DNA of 64,000 nt from Ooceraea biroi (lineage: Eukaryota; Arthropoda; Insecta; Hymenoptera; Formicidae): assembly GCF_003672135.1 (NCBI RefSeq), contig NC_039510.1, forward strand, positions 5,456,001-5,520,000, given 5' to 3'. Of the stretch, positions 36,333 to 48,513 are shown one piece after another. The position numbers and the translations under genes are program-made. Under the pieces are notes generated by a model. It did not search any database. It had not been told where the DNA came from and saw only the letters and a list, made by a program, of their open reading frames with translations. Each line of letters begins with the position of its first letter. Position 1 is the stretch's first letter.

Positions 36333-36929
36333 AAGAAAAGATATACTCTGCTACTAAAGCTGCAGTACTCAATGTATACCACTCAAAGTACAATACACTT
36401 CCCTATCGTAAATCCTTATCCTTAAATCCGTAAAATAAATTTATATCACTGCTTTACAAGATCACGCGCGAAAATTTCTCTGTTGTATTTCTGCTCTGCA
36501 TTCTAGCTCCCTTTTTAAACGTTATCGCGAAAGTCACGACGCGGCCAACAGCTAAATGAAACAACAGTTGACGTTTCGCGAATCGCGGACATGAGACAGG
36601 TTTACAGTTTGCGCAAAAGTTGCACGCGAGTCGCGACCGCGTTTGGACGTGCGATGTTATCTCCGTACCAAGCCGCTCGTCCGCTCGAAGCTGAAACCTC
36701 CGCCCGCACGCGACACGCGCACGATGTGAATAAGATGCATCCGACGTGATCGGATGTGAATGAACTCGATCAAAGCCGAACAAATATAGTTTCGCATGTC
36801 TCTAGCTGGAAAATGCGGTCGTAAAACCAAGGGAAATTAACTGATATGATTGAAATTTATTCTATCTAAATGTTCTTTATCTAAGCTGTCTCTCGAAACT
36901 AACTAAATGATCGCTCTGATTGGTTGCAG

Positions 36930-37416
36930 GCGAGGAAGTGGTGACAGTACCGTCCACCAGCAGCACCCAGGAGGGCTGGAAGGTGCAGAGATTGTCCGTG
37001 AACGGCGACTCGCAGCAGCAATCGAGCAATCGTCGCCGCAGCTGCAGCAATAGGTCGCAGTTGCAACCGGTACCCGTTTCCGGTGGCAAGAGGAACCGGC
37101 CGGCGCCACCACCGCCATCGCAACCGGTATCCTGTCGGGTCAGTGCCAAGGATCAGGTTGACAGTTACTTCGTTGACTGGCCGAACAAAGAGAACACGCC
37201 TGGAAATGCTGTGAACCGCTGCGAAGATAATCACCAGGCGAACCACGTATTCGGAACAATCGACGAGTCGACGATGGGCTCGAATCTCAGCAGGCACAGC
37301 GGAAAGGGCCTCACCGGCCGGCGCACTCAGTCTTCCGGAAACTTGTGCGATCCTAAGGGAAAGCTCAACAGCATGGGGAAGATATTGGTGCCCTGTTCCA
37401 GTGCGCAGAGAGAAAG
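36930..37416 (+). CDS. PDZ-gene exon (Ser/Arg/Pro-rich region)
   Basis: A 487-bp internal exon. Acceptor TTGGTTGCAG precedes 36930 and donor GTTAGT follows 37416. It starts with the last two bases of a codon and ends with AG of an Arg codon completed by the next exon. The translation is polar and low in hydrophobics: a Gln/Ser/Arg-rich part (GDSQQQSSNRRRSC), a basic proline-rich stretch (KRNRPAPPPPSQP) that could bind SH3 or WW domains, and a Ser/Gly-rich part (LTGRRTQSSGNLCDPKG). No folded domain is visible, which fits the disordered N-terminal region of a scaffold protein. The open frame before the acceptor is intron. Support comes from splice signals, phase agreement with the next exon and codon use; the gene identity is not certain. 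Confidence 0.8.
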
Positions 37417-39085
37417 GTTAGTCGTAGCTTCATATTTCTTAATTTCTCAAATTCGTTAAACTTTCTCCTTCTTCATCAGATGAAGAATATGAACAGATGA
37501 AGAATGGTTGCGTTTCTCTTTTCTCTTTCTCATTTCTACAATTTCTACAATTCTACAATTAATTTCGAGCACTATTTGCGATATTTAACGTTAATTTGTT
37601 TTGGTAAAATTAACGTTAATTTAGATATCTAATCTTTTTCATCAAAGCAGAAGGAAGACGAATATCACTTTTCCTTATCGCGCGAAATGTGTTCTTTGAG
37701 CAAGATATTAAAGCGTATACCGAAGCATGAATGGGAAATTAGATCGCAATCCGATTAAAAGTAGATTGAAGCTGTACGCGGATACAAAGTCGTGGTGTGG
37801 TAACTACGAGAAGGTGGGATTAAGCAGCATGAAATATTAGATGGAAAAAGAAGGAAGCGAGATGTTTCAATCGCGCTTCTCTCGCAGTGGAAGATTAGAT
37901 CCCTCTTTGTAATGCAGCCTCGCAGATTACCGTTAATTTTTTAACGACTCGGAAAGCCGGTGAAACGCCGTGGGGGAGAGTCATGTTGTAACGCACGGAG
38001 GGAAAGGTCAATCCACGATCGATTCCTCGTGCGATACCCTTAAGACACTATCCATATCACGCCGACAGTTCGCTTGACACAAATCTGTGAATTATGAACA
38101 TTTTCAGGACCACAGATAATTGACAAATACACGATGGAAATTCATAGCCATGTGAATAATCGTTTGATCAAGGTTTGATTAATTTAGTTAGTTTTGATCT
38201 ATTAATTTTCGTGTCACACTAGGATGCGGTATAGGGAATGTATTATTAATTGCATAATATCTATGCGATTATTATGTCTGTAATAAAAAGAGCATCGGAA
38301 AACGCAATTATAAATTACATGAAGCGTATAAATCACGTTTATTATATATTATGAAAGGAAAAGTTATACGTATAAATTCAATGTGCAACGAGCAGGCATC
38401 AAATGAGATCGTAACGCAATTGAATCAATTACAACGATGTATATATATTATTAAGTTATATATTATATATTATAAGTATATATATTATGAATTTCAAAAT
38501 TATATTAATATATTATGTTACGTATCACAAGGCGAGAGAGTAACGTAATTTTCACGCTTAATTTATCGTTTTGCGCGAGATACTTGTCGTTATTACAATT
38601 TTTAGCAATAAAATCTCGTGATTACGCAATCACTTTGAGGAATTAATTAGAAATGACAAAATATTTTCCTTCCACTTTTCAAAGAGTGTTAAGCAAGCTT
38701 ATTTGCACGACACTCGTACGATGCTTGTCAAACGTGCGAAGAAAGGAACTCATTTTCAGTTACCGATGTGAATTGGTCTTTACCCACGATCTTCTGACGA
38801 TAAACCGTGAATTCTTCTAACGTTTTTACATCTATTGCCGCTTTGTTCATCGACAGAAAACTGACTTTTAACGCGCGTATCTTTTATTAAAAAAATATTA
38901 AATTCTCTGGAGCAACTGCACTTTATTTTACTTTTTTTACTTTTTTATTGCTTGAAATTTTGCTGTTTCGAAGTCTGTTTCTTCCATGAGTTTCCATTGC
39001 GGGAACTGCGAGAGATAAATCATTCCCTTTGAATTGACCAACTGAAACATTTTGTTATAAGAGACTTGCAAGTACCTTGGGTATA

Positions 39086-39721
39086 CAGGGTGAGGCACCT
39101 AAAACAGGCCACCTGAATATCTCGGCTGTTATTGGTGATAGAAAAAATGTGTCAGACCAAACTTGCATGGTTTCGAGGGACACATAATTTGTTCTAAATA
39201 ATTTTTTATTAGGTGGACGCGTAGAGGTCATATGAAAGTCAACTTCGTTTTTTTAAATGGTATGATATGTTTTTTTACGTACCATCTAGTAGAGCGTTTG
39301 AAGATGCGCACATTGATCTACGGGTCAAAATCATTCAAGGTCACTGAAGGCTAAAATTTCTAAGTGCTAGAACTTTTTCATTTCTGAGTTTACGGTATTT
39401 TCAATAGCAGAGAACTCTAGGCAATATAAAGTAAATTATTTTCCCTTGCAGTTGACCTTCAGTGACCTTGAATGATTTTGACCCGTAGATCAATGTGCGC
39501 ATCTTCAAACGCTCTACTAGATGATACGTAAAAAAACATATCATACCAGTTAAAAAAATGAAGTTGACCTTCATATGATCTCTACGCGTCCACCTAATAA
39601 AAGACTATTTAGAACAAATTATGTGTCCCTCGAAACCATGCAAGTTTGACCTGACGCATTTTTTTCTATCACCAATAACAGCCGAGATATTCAGGTGGCC
39701 TGTTTTAGGTGCCTCACCCTG
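39086..39721. mobile_element. Tc1/mariner-type MITE with 265-bp inverted arms
   Basis: A 636-bp palindromic element has ends CAGGGTGAGGCACC and the complement, flanked by TA at 39084-39085 and 39722-39723. Arms run 39086-39350 and 39456-39721 and pair almost throughout; the loop is about 105 bp. No transposase remains. The terminal CAGGGTG is shared with the fold-back element at 20262, suggesting related transposases, but the arms are otherwise different families. If the intron is transcribed, the RNA could fold into a long near-perfect hairpin. Confidence 0.88.
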
Positions 39722-42700
39722 TATCGTCGGATAATATCGTCGAATATTACAACAAAGGAAACGTTGCGGCGAAGCGTCGGAGTAGCTTCATTAATAGTTA
39801 CAAGTGTCATTATACTCCATTTTGGTCGACAGTCTGGCACTACTAATTCACGTAATAGCTTTTGAATACCCGGGAGAGCAGTCAGAAAACTAGCACGTTA
39901 CTTACGTCAGTTAAAGGGATCTTGGAGTCACTGCCGAATTCGGATGCGAAAGCGCTATTATTTAGATGGAAATTGATTAAACAAATCATGATTAACATTA
40001 TCGACATATCGAGAAGACGTGATAAATTATGAAAAGATGCTTCGAAACGCTCTTTCTTTATTTTTATTTGAAAGAAAAAAGGGTATAAAGTGTTCTGAAA
40101 TACTTGCAACGTCAATTGGACTACAAGCCAGTCTGTTAACATTATTTCGGTAATGTACGGTACGGTAATGCACGCAACATTTGTTTTGTTGCAACGAAAA
40201 GTTGCAATGGAAACTACAAATGACACAAAAGCATGTAAAACAAATATTATGTATATATCGCTCCATTCGATTGACAAGATCTTCTTTGATATTATCTCGT
40301 CTTCTTGATTAGTTCGGATAATCGGGACGGTGTCTGCCGCGCAAACCGCGAACGGCTGAATTCAGCCGCGAGGTGTGGGATCGCTCGCGAAGTGATGAAG
40401 CCCCAATCCGCAAGCACGTGCTAATTAAATCTGAGAGAGAGGAAGACGAGCCGATGAAGACGACGCGGAGTTTGCGAGGGATAACAAAACACGTAGCATC
40501 CTTCAACGTTGGAATCCTTCGACGCCAGGATCCTCCATCGACGGTGGAGTCGAACGTGTTGTAGCGAGTGTGTTAAGCCGCGTAAGACGATTAACGGATA
40601 ACAAGGTCGCCGTGAAAACATGACACCATGTATGCCGGTGATACCTCTTTACTCGTGTTCGCCTAACCAGCTCAACGACGGATGCTAGCTGCTAGCCACC
40701 AATGACCGAGATCGTTAATCCGAAGGTGAATTATGTCCTGACGCTGATAAGGTAGATAGATGACGGTGATAAATCGGCAGAAAACAGCCAACCTGCAGCG
40801 CGCGTCCGCCACGCTATTAAATTAATAATTATTTGCATCCGCCGTATGTTCGCCATAATAACTGGGCTGGGCGTGAGGAGAAGAGAAGCTGACGGTTGAT
40901 TTCACTGCATTCACTCGGCTGCGCGCTGTACCATCTAAAAACTATTAGCGAATCCGTCAAGGACAGAGATGCCTCGTTAATTCAACTTTAATAAGTTCTC
41001 CCGAACTACCGACTATTTTTTACCCAGAAGATGCCATCCCGCGATGTTTAATCTGCCATTCGCCAGCTTACCTGTATCTTAATTGATCTCTCGTTCGGTG
41101 TCGCGATATTTGTCGAGGCGCACGCGGTATGGGACGACAGGGATGGCAAAAGGCGCGGCTGAATAATCTGTTTGTCTCCACGTGCACGCAAATTTACGCT
41201 GTAAATGAAATCGTACTAAATTGACGGACACACGTACGCAGAATTCTTTGCTCGCAAATATTACTCATCGTAATTAAACATCCTTTGTGCAAAATGTCCG
41301 CGTACTCGCACGAGCCTGAGAATTCCGTCTCTGACAACAATTGAATCAAGCAAGGTGTTTAAAGCAACGACGGCGCGTTTTAAAGCGAAACGAGAGTTCG
41401 AATAAACTTGGCCGGAGCACGAAAACAGTCCTGCATCTCGCGACAACGTACAAAACAAGAGAACCTACTTGCGTCAGCGTCTCCTATGCGGCTCTTTCTT
41501 TCCCTTACGCATTCACTACACCAGGAGGGTGCAACTATACATACGTACAAACCGTACCTACGTACAATAGCTCGACGGTGCCTCCGGTTGTAACAAGTTG
41601 CAGGCCGCGAGATAATTTAAAGTGCCTCTTCTAAGGTCAGCCAGTCGTTGAACTGGGGCGACTTCCATTAAACCCTCGTTTACACGGGGACGGTGCGGAG
41701 CCGGGAAGGATAAGGGTACGTTGAAAGAGCAACCTCGCCAGGGAGGATAGGGGGATATTAAAAGGCGCCGGTGCGCGCTTCCTGATCTCATTTGCGTAAG
41801 TGCTGTTGTCTAATCCGGCAGCGACAGTAATATGCGGAAGCGGAATCGCCACCCCGCTATTCGCTCACTTAAGCCTGCGACGGAATGTCGAGCGCTTTTC
41901 GGCTGTGTGCGAGGTAATTCCTTCCACTCCGGAGATGTAGAAAGCCACTCCGAAGGGAAGCATCAAGTTTGTTGCGTTATTACATTGTTGTATTTATGCC
42001 GTGAAAAGTGTTCTAAGTTTTACGTGGAAATATAAAAAGAAGAGAAATGAAAAGTCATAGCGCCGAAATAAAATTGTCGTAAAGCGGTGACAGCGGCTAT
42101 TTATTTATCTCATTCTGTGATAGCGCGATTATACACGTGCCGCATTCTATCTTTCGCGAGGAATTACGAGTGCGGCACAATGAGGAACTTGGCAGGATTT
42201 TCTACGCCATACCGCGAAGATTACGGAAAGTTAATTTAAAAATTAAGACCGCACGCGCGCGGCGAAAGGTCAGATGGCACTATCATTCCGTAATAACTCG
42301 GGTCACGAATTTTCATGTTACGCGTTAACGTTGGATCTCTCGTCGCGTCTTCGGCCACGTGCAGTCGCATTATGGTACCGTTATTTTTATCATTGCACTA
42401 TGATGTTTATCCGAGGAAGCGGATAGAATTTTTAGGCTCCCAACCGCGGTATTCCGCGACGAGAGGTTGAAGTAAGTAGAGAGACCGGTGAAAGGTCAGA
42501 TGTTCTGCGCGCTTATGCATACCACGGAGGTTTGCGCAGGCAAAGGCACTCGCCGCTATCCACCGGGCGTGAAAGCGAACTACGGCGGATGATGTCACGT
42601 ACGAATTATTAGTAAAGTTCCTATACCGTTCGCTGGTACGGTGCGTGTCACGTAAGGTATTTTATGAGACACACGTGAACACGATCGCGCCGAGTAAATA

Positions 42701-42903
42701 CGAAACGTGCCGCCACGTGTCGGAACATTATGCTGATTATGTCATGAGCTTTGGCTCATCTTTCAGCAATCTTGGAGTAACACATAACGGCAATGGATAG
42801 AAAACCGTACAAAACTTATTTTTTCAAAGAAAGGGTACAAAAAAGATGCCCGAATAACGACGACGACGACGACTTATTTAATAACTTATATAACTTATTT
42901 CAA

Positions 42904-42945
42904 TTTTTTTTAATTCTCATTTCGGGGTGTCAACTTCACAGAGCT
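42904..42945. repeat. Short direct repeat, copy 1
   Basis: Contains AATTCTCATTTCGGG and CAACTTCACAGAGCT, found again at 43050-43090, 145 bp downstream in the same orientation. Weaker similarity around both copies (CATCTTTC-AGCAAT words at about 42758 and 43102) hints at a larger decayed duplication. Confidence 0.65.
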
Positions 42946-43049
42946 AAATTAGCTCATTTCTTCAATTCTTTTATTTAGTTTAGTTTTACTTTTTTTTGCA
43001 AGGTGGATTATATATGGACAAATTGTGGACAATTGAATGCCATATTAAT

Positions 43050-43090
43050 TTTTTTAAATTCTCATTTCGGGATACCAACTTCACAGAGCT
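43050..43090. repeat. Short direct repeat, copy 2
   Basis: Second copy of the 42904-42945 segment, with a few substitutions in the middle (GGGATACC versus GGGGTGT). Confidence 0.65.
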
Positions 43091-43426
43091 CGACTTTTTC
43101 CCATCTTTCCAGCAATATGCGAATACCACGTCGAAGAAGGAATCAACTTTTGAGACGATTCATCGACCCATCGGCAAGAACTTATTCATCGACCTAATAT
43201 TTACAGTTGAGATAAAAATTGAAAACCATCATTGTCTTTAATGACCTAGAAAGATCCAAAAGGTTTAAAAAATATCTCCATCAGTCTTCGATATTTCTTT
43301 TTGTACCAAAAGAGCATGCATGCATACTCTTTGACAATTTGCGCGCACGGAAGCGACAGGATACCTTACGGATATCCGCAGCTTTTATTTCGGTTCCGGT
43401 ACGCTCGATTTCACCTTGTTCGAACG

Positions 43427-43453
43427 TCACGTATGTCACGTATGTCACGTATA
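43427..43453. repeat. 9-bp tandem repeat (TCACGTATG), about three copies
   Basis: Three successive GTCACGTAT units. Each contains CACGT, a bHLH-type core, but such words are common in this CpG-rich genome. Confidence 0.8.
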
Positions 43454-43750
43454 GCATGCGAACGTGCCGTCACGTCGGAATTTTTCCTTCGCGCCTCACG
43501 TGGTTTTGTTCATCGTTCATACGCGTCTCGCTCTCTTTTCTATTTTATTTCCGCGTTCGCCTTCGTGCCGACGTTACGGCCGCGACGATGGCGGTTAAAC
43601 CGACGTGATCCTGTCACGTGCGCAAATTTACGTCGCGCTTAAATCCATTACGTTACGCTACGTGTTACAAATTAGCGGAACCACGCGAGCCGATCGTTCG
43701 CACCTGGAATCTGTCCGGATAAATATATCTATCTGTTTCTTTTCGCGCAG

Positions 43751-43969
43751 ATATAAATTTTGCGGCTCTTTACCGAATCACCTGGATGATAAGGATGACG
43801 ATCAGCGGGACAACAACAACATGTCCGAGACCAGCGGTAGCTTCGGCGGCACGTTGCCGCACAAGAAACGCTCGTTAGGGGTGCACTTCTCGGACAGCGG
43901 GCCGACCGGCACTTTGGATCTCGTTAAGCACCGATCACAAGACTCGTTGGACGAGAATGATCCTTGGAG
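43751..43969 (+). CDS. PDZ-gene exon (polar linker)
   Basis: A 219-bp exon with acceptor TTTTCGCGCAG and donor GTACGT. The first base completes an Arg codon begun in the previous exon, and the last two bases (AG) begin another Arg codon. The translation contains an acidic/Asn stretch (DDKDDDQRDNNN), then SGSFGGTLPHKKRSLGVHFS and HRSQDSLDENDPW. Ser-Gln and Arg-Ser motifs suggest phosphorylation targets and no folded domain. Phase compatibility on both sides and a good polypyrimidine tract support the exon; frames running on either side past the splice sites are intronic. Confidence 0.8.
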
Positions 43970-44608
43970 GTACGTAATGACCAATGGCAAGTGTTCGTTC
44001 GAGAGGAATATTGTCGAGAGTCACTCTGGAAAGTGGTATAAAAGCGAACGCTGAAGCGTATTATAAAGTTACTCTCTTATCCATTTCTGTTTTCTCTCCT
44101 TTTATTTTCTCTCGTTTTACTTTCGAGAATTATCCTTGAATGGGATCACACAGCTCACAAATAATGTAGAGACTTATCTGACTTGTATTACGCGACGTCA
44201 CGGGAGAATGCTGCGCGCGATGTTACGGACTTACGACATGTTGGGATTAATATCGCCCTTAATAAATTCCTGAAATTTATCGCCCTTCGCTTATACACAC
44301 GATCTCGACATTTCACGTCGCGATGGGACGTGCTGCGATGGGACACGGCAATTTGGAGAATCCCGAGAACGTCCCTACGGGCCTCAATCGCCGTCGATCA
44401 CCCGATCGATCACGCACATCTTCACGCATACATCTTTACACCCTCTCGTCGCAGCTTCCCCGCTTCGAGCTTGTCATACATTCCTCTTGCGATGTTCAAG
44501 TCTGAGAAAGCAGTTCTTCACATCAATGCCCAGCTTCCTTCCGGCGAATGCAAACACGGAATCCTCCGATGGAGAATCAATAATCTAACGATCCCGATCT
44601 GGTTTTAG
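43970..44608 (+). other. Intron (639 bp) between PDZ-gene exons
   Basis: It begins GTACGT and ends ATCTGGTTTTAG, with a branch-point-like CTAAC about 24 bases before the acceptor. Nothing else was recognised inside. Confidence 0.8.
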
Positions 44609-45105
44609 GTATCAGCAAAGCGATCTTGATCTGGTGCGATGTCGTCACGGCAACTTCGACTCGGTGAAGAGAAATCGCAGCGCCGACACGGTGCTCGTCG
44701 ACTCTGGAAGGCGGTACGGCCGCGGTGTCTCCTCCGAGGACAGATGCCAACGAAACTCGGACCTCGACTTGGTCGGCACGCTGCCGAAGCGCAAGCAGGA
44801 TGCGCGGAACAGCAGCGGCAGGAGTCTGGGATCGAACTCGTCATCCTCGCAGCCGTGCATAGTGAACACCGCCACTGCCAATGTTGCCGCCCACGTCGAC
44901 GACGATGATCTACTGATGAAGTTGATGCACAAACCTGACTGCGAACTGCTGAAGCATCGCCAGCAATTTGGAAAGTGCCCCGACCTGAAGCTGAACAAGC
45001 TGATGAGCGGCGAGCCGCAGGACCAGGGATATGCATCTGAGCGATCGCCAGAGGACGAGCATCCTCCGTCGCTGCCGGGACAACCGTTTCCAAACGTGAC
45101 ACCAG
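44609..45105 (+). CDS. PDZ-gene exon (Ser-rich with acidic segment)
   Basis: A 497-bp exon. Its first base G completes an Arg codon and its last base G begins a codon (phase 1), donor GTAAAT. The translation includes YQQSDLDLVRCRHGNFDSVK, a Ser/Asn run (SGRSLGSNSSSSQ), then a more structured-looking part VDDDDLLMKLMHKPDCELLK that could form an amphipathic helix, and an acidic tail with DQGYASERSPEDE. No named domain is recognised. The joined Glu codon with the PDZ exon is in frame, so it may splice directly to 62370 across 17 kb, though an unrecognised exon in between is possible. Confidence 0.8.
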
Positions 45106-48100
45106 GTAAATTATCATAGACAGCGATGTCACCTCACTCGTCATTTTTCTCGAGCGTCCGTAAATGTCAGCCTCGAATTTTTTGATATGTATCAGGATAT
45201 CAAAATATTAGTTGGAATAAGATGTCTGTTAGAGTTAGAAGAGATGGAATGGCTTAGTCTGTAGAAATATTCATGATCAAAAAATAGGTCTTCTATTTTT
45301 AAGTCTCCCATTGATCGCATAGTTGAGTATCTCGCAGATTAAAAAGTTTGTGAAAGAGAAACTTTCGTTTCTATTTTATTTAGAAAAGATAGTTTCTTTA
45401 TTTGATTCTTCGTAGATATTTTTATTATCGATGTATTCATAGTATATGTATGTCTTCCTGTTAGATGCAGATTTCTTTTCCGCGTTACGCGCAACGTGAA
45501 TTAAAACGAGGATGTCTCTCCCCGCGAGAAAGCAACGGTATGCGTTATCCGGCACGTATAAGTAACGTGCAATTAATATTCGCTCGAGCATAATCAGCTC
45601 ATTGTTCGCAAGCGATATTCACTTTAATAATTCACGGCGGCCGTGTGAGATATATACTCGCTCGTGCAAGGCTCATTGAGCGAATGATTCTGGAGAAAAT
45701 CGAAGAGAATGAAGTACATAAGTGAAAATGTTCACATAACAGATTCGGAAGACTTGGCGGTATGGATCACGCAAGAGTAAAGCACTTTTGACTGGCGACG
45801 ACGCTCTCACACTCTACTTCGAGATGCGAACTATTCATATCCTTTCGAGATCAATCATGAAAATTTTTCGAAGATCGCGATTTTCTCTCTGTGAAGATTA
45901 CATCGTCATGTGCGGCTGCTTGCTACACGCGGCTACAGAATTGATAACGAGCGACTGATAAAAACGAATGGCTCTCGGCGATGATGAACGAATGAAGAAC
46001 GTGCTCGCCATGCAAAATGATCGCGACTTTAAACGGCCGGGGGAATTTTTGTAAAACTTCCAGTTTCTATTCAGGTTCTCTTATTAATTCGTTCTCGCGC
46101 GCATCGCGATCGCCAGTAACGCGACTACATTACAAGTACTTATAACGTTACCATGTTATAACGCGAGTACATTATAAGAGATCGAGACGATCTCTCACTT
46201 AGATCGGCGATGATTATACGCTTACGAATTCACGCGAAAAGGCGGCTTATTGCGCGTCTGCCCAGAATAGCCGAACGTTTCTATCTCGAGGGGTTAATTT
46301 CGCGCGAATCTCGCGGGACGGATTGTACATCGCGGGTTTGAGAAAGGTGCAGGTTGTCAATTACAACGCGCGCGCGACGCTCGTTTTTGACGTGTCTCAC
46401 GATACTTAATGACACAGTGTGAAGTATATCCCGTAATTTAAAGGAGCTTAACGATCCAACTTGTTCGCGAATACGTTGTTGATACGTGACTAGATCAATC
46501 AATCGTCCTCGTCATCGCCTGTCGTCTCTCCCCCGTTCATAAATTTCCACTCGGAGAGTCACGAGGGAGTAATAATTTTCCCTCGTTAACGTTTAAAAGA
46601 ACCGTAATCTTCCGTGTCTCGGCTAAATTGATAAAAAATAGTGTCGTTACAACTCATCCATAATGCAGGGAAATCTTGGAGCGCCATCGCGCAATTACGT
46701 TAATTAGAATTCTCGTAAACCCGCGCCCCGGGCCTCGACAAGGAACCTGTCAGATTCCGACGAATCTACATAACTTTACATATAACACGCGTGTTGAGAA
46801 TGACGTTCGACTGTTGGAAAAAGTCCCTCCATTTCTCTCTTGACTTTTCTCTCTTGGCGCAGGAAACTTTGGAACGAATAATGTGTCGTTTACTTTCCGG
46901 TGATGGGGCCGATCGTAAGGCGATTTGATCGATCGCCGGTCGCGCACTTCGCACGGGTGTGTCTGTTACCGTGACGCGCACGGAAAATCTACATATTTTC
47001 AATTTCACCCTCATGCATTTGGAAGGAGCTGCTCACTGCGCGACGAATCCGCGGAATTATTTCCGTGCGTCACTTTTCGCGTCGCTTCGTTGTCGCAACG
47101 ATTCAAGAGGAAGATACGAAGAAAAGAAGGAGTCGGCAGCTATTAAAATGTAAATTATTCTTAGTACCAGCGGAAAAGAGTAGCCGCTTTTCGGCTCGTG
47201 ATTAATTCTTATAATAACCTTTCCGCTTCCATTTGTGTTTGCTTTTATATACATATTAAAGGAGCGACAACATCGTTCTCGTACAACAATTGACGTTTCT
47301 TGATTTTAACACGATAAAACGTAACGTTTGGCATTTAGCGCGGCGGTTTTCCGTTATTTTTTTAGTAATTCATATGTTCCTGCGCCGATACTATATCTAG
47401 TTGGACAGGCGAGAGAAATCATTTTTTCTTATGAAAAATAGATCGTGTTTAGGGTTGGAGAGATTAAATCGAACGGCGCGAGAAAAAATTCATTTCATCT
47501 TGTCGGATGTTCTCGCGACGTGGAGACACTTGTTCTTAGCGCGTTAATGGTGCAATTTAACGTAGCAACATCGTTGTTTATCGCGCTCGAACGAGTTTTG
47601 CACAGCATGCTAGTTATTACTCCGTGCATCCATCGCTCCTCTCGTCTACGTGTTCTGCCTTAGGCAGCGGTTCTCAAGGACCAAAGAGTGGCGGCAAAGT
47701 AGCTCTTTGGTCTCCGAAGAGGTCCCTTCCCAAGCGTTCACCGCGCAATCGTGATTCTCCTCCGCAAATCGCGCGGTGTTTCGCAAGAAAACTCCTGCTG
47801 AAGAAGATGATCGCGTCATTCTTCTTGAAGGAACTTGCCGCCTTGTGCAACATGATTTTTGTCAATCAGCTCTTCCTGAAACCTCCTGAAACGCGCGAGA
47901 AGCGGGATCACGAGCTCTTCACCCCTGTAATCTCCCGGCGACCATTCGATTTTATTACGCATTTGGCGAGTAAGCTCAATGGTGCCGTAACAGTACGAGT
48001 TTGCGAACGTGATATGGGATCGCTCGAGCAGTATGACGTATAATCGCGGGTCGCACGATCCGCTCGACGCGACGGCGAGATCCTTCCGCGCGATGGTCGG

Positions 48101-48473
48101 GCGGGCGCTTTCGCACGTTCCGGATATGTGCATGGGCGGCGATCGAGCCCGGTTGAGAGGCCCTGACCCAGAATCGTATATTCGCGGTCCTTCGCGAACG
48201 AACACGACCGCGCGGTTTGCTTTGCGCGGACTGATATTTGCGGGATCTGGCCGGCTGCACGAAATTACGAGGTTGTGCCCGTTAATGCATCACATCGTTG
48301 CCCCAGTGCGGCGTGGCGGGTCGTCATACAGGAGGAGGGTGTTAAAAATCGATAAACGATAATTAAAAGCGCGGACGCGGCGCCGCGTTTTAAACCTGCG
48401 AGGAGCACTCCCAAGCCACTCCATTTAAACGGCGGTCTATTAATCGAAGAGCGATGCTTAATGAAGCATTCTT

Positions 48474-48513
48474 ATCCTCCTCCTCCTTCTTCTTCTCTTC
48501 CTCTTCCTCTCTC
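48474..48513. repeat. Pyrimidine-rich TCC/TTC simple repeat
   Basis: About 40 bases of CCT/CTT triplets on the plus strand, intronic. Confidence 0.85.

Larger units (their letters stand above)
27868..36929. other. Non-coding, intron-like stretch
   Basis: No exon of the PDZ gene was recognised before the acceptor at 36928-36929. Items seen include two short minus-strand frames at 31475-31687 and 31010-31342, the second with a hydrophobic helix (see findings); an imperfect GCT run at 31865-31884; a perfect hairpin at 35720-35753; a GCA run at 36314-36332; and a small inverted repeat near 30985-31010. The rest is ordinary insect non-coding DNA. Branch-point-like CTAAC and a pyrimidine-containing tract precede the acceptor. 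Confidence 0.4.
37417..43750 (+). other. Intron (6.3 kb) between PDZ-gene exons
   Basis: It begins GTTAGT and ends TTTCTTTTCGCGCAG. It contains very AT-rich sequence near 38430-38520, the CAGGGTG-ended inverted-repeat element at 39086-39721, a small direct duplication at 42904-43090 and a 9-bp tandem repeat near 43427. No additional exon with matching phase was recognised. Confidence 0.75.

Noticed and set aside
36920..36929. Start of the PDZ-gene open frame at 36920
   Set aside because: The frame opens inside the intron at a TTG. The acceptor at 36928-36929 and phase agreement show that coding begins at 36930.
44605..45144. 179-codon minus-strand frame opposite the third firm exon
   Set aside because: It is the antisense shadow of the plus-strand exon, which has splice sites in matching phase on both sides.
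46177..46195. AGAGATCG-AGA-CGATCTCT palindrome
   Set aside because: An 8-bp stem is expected by chance in 64 kb, and no surrounding structure supports a function.
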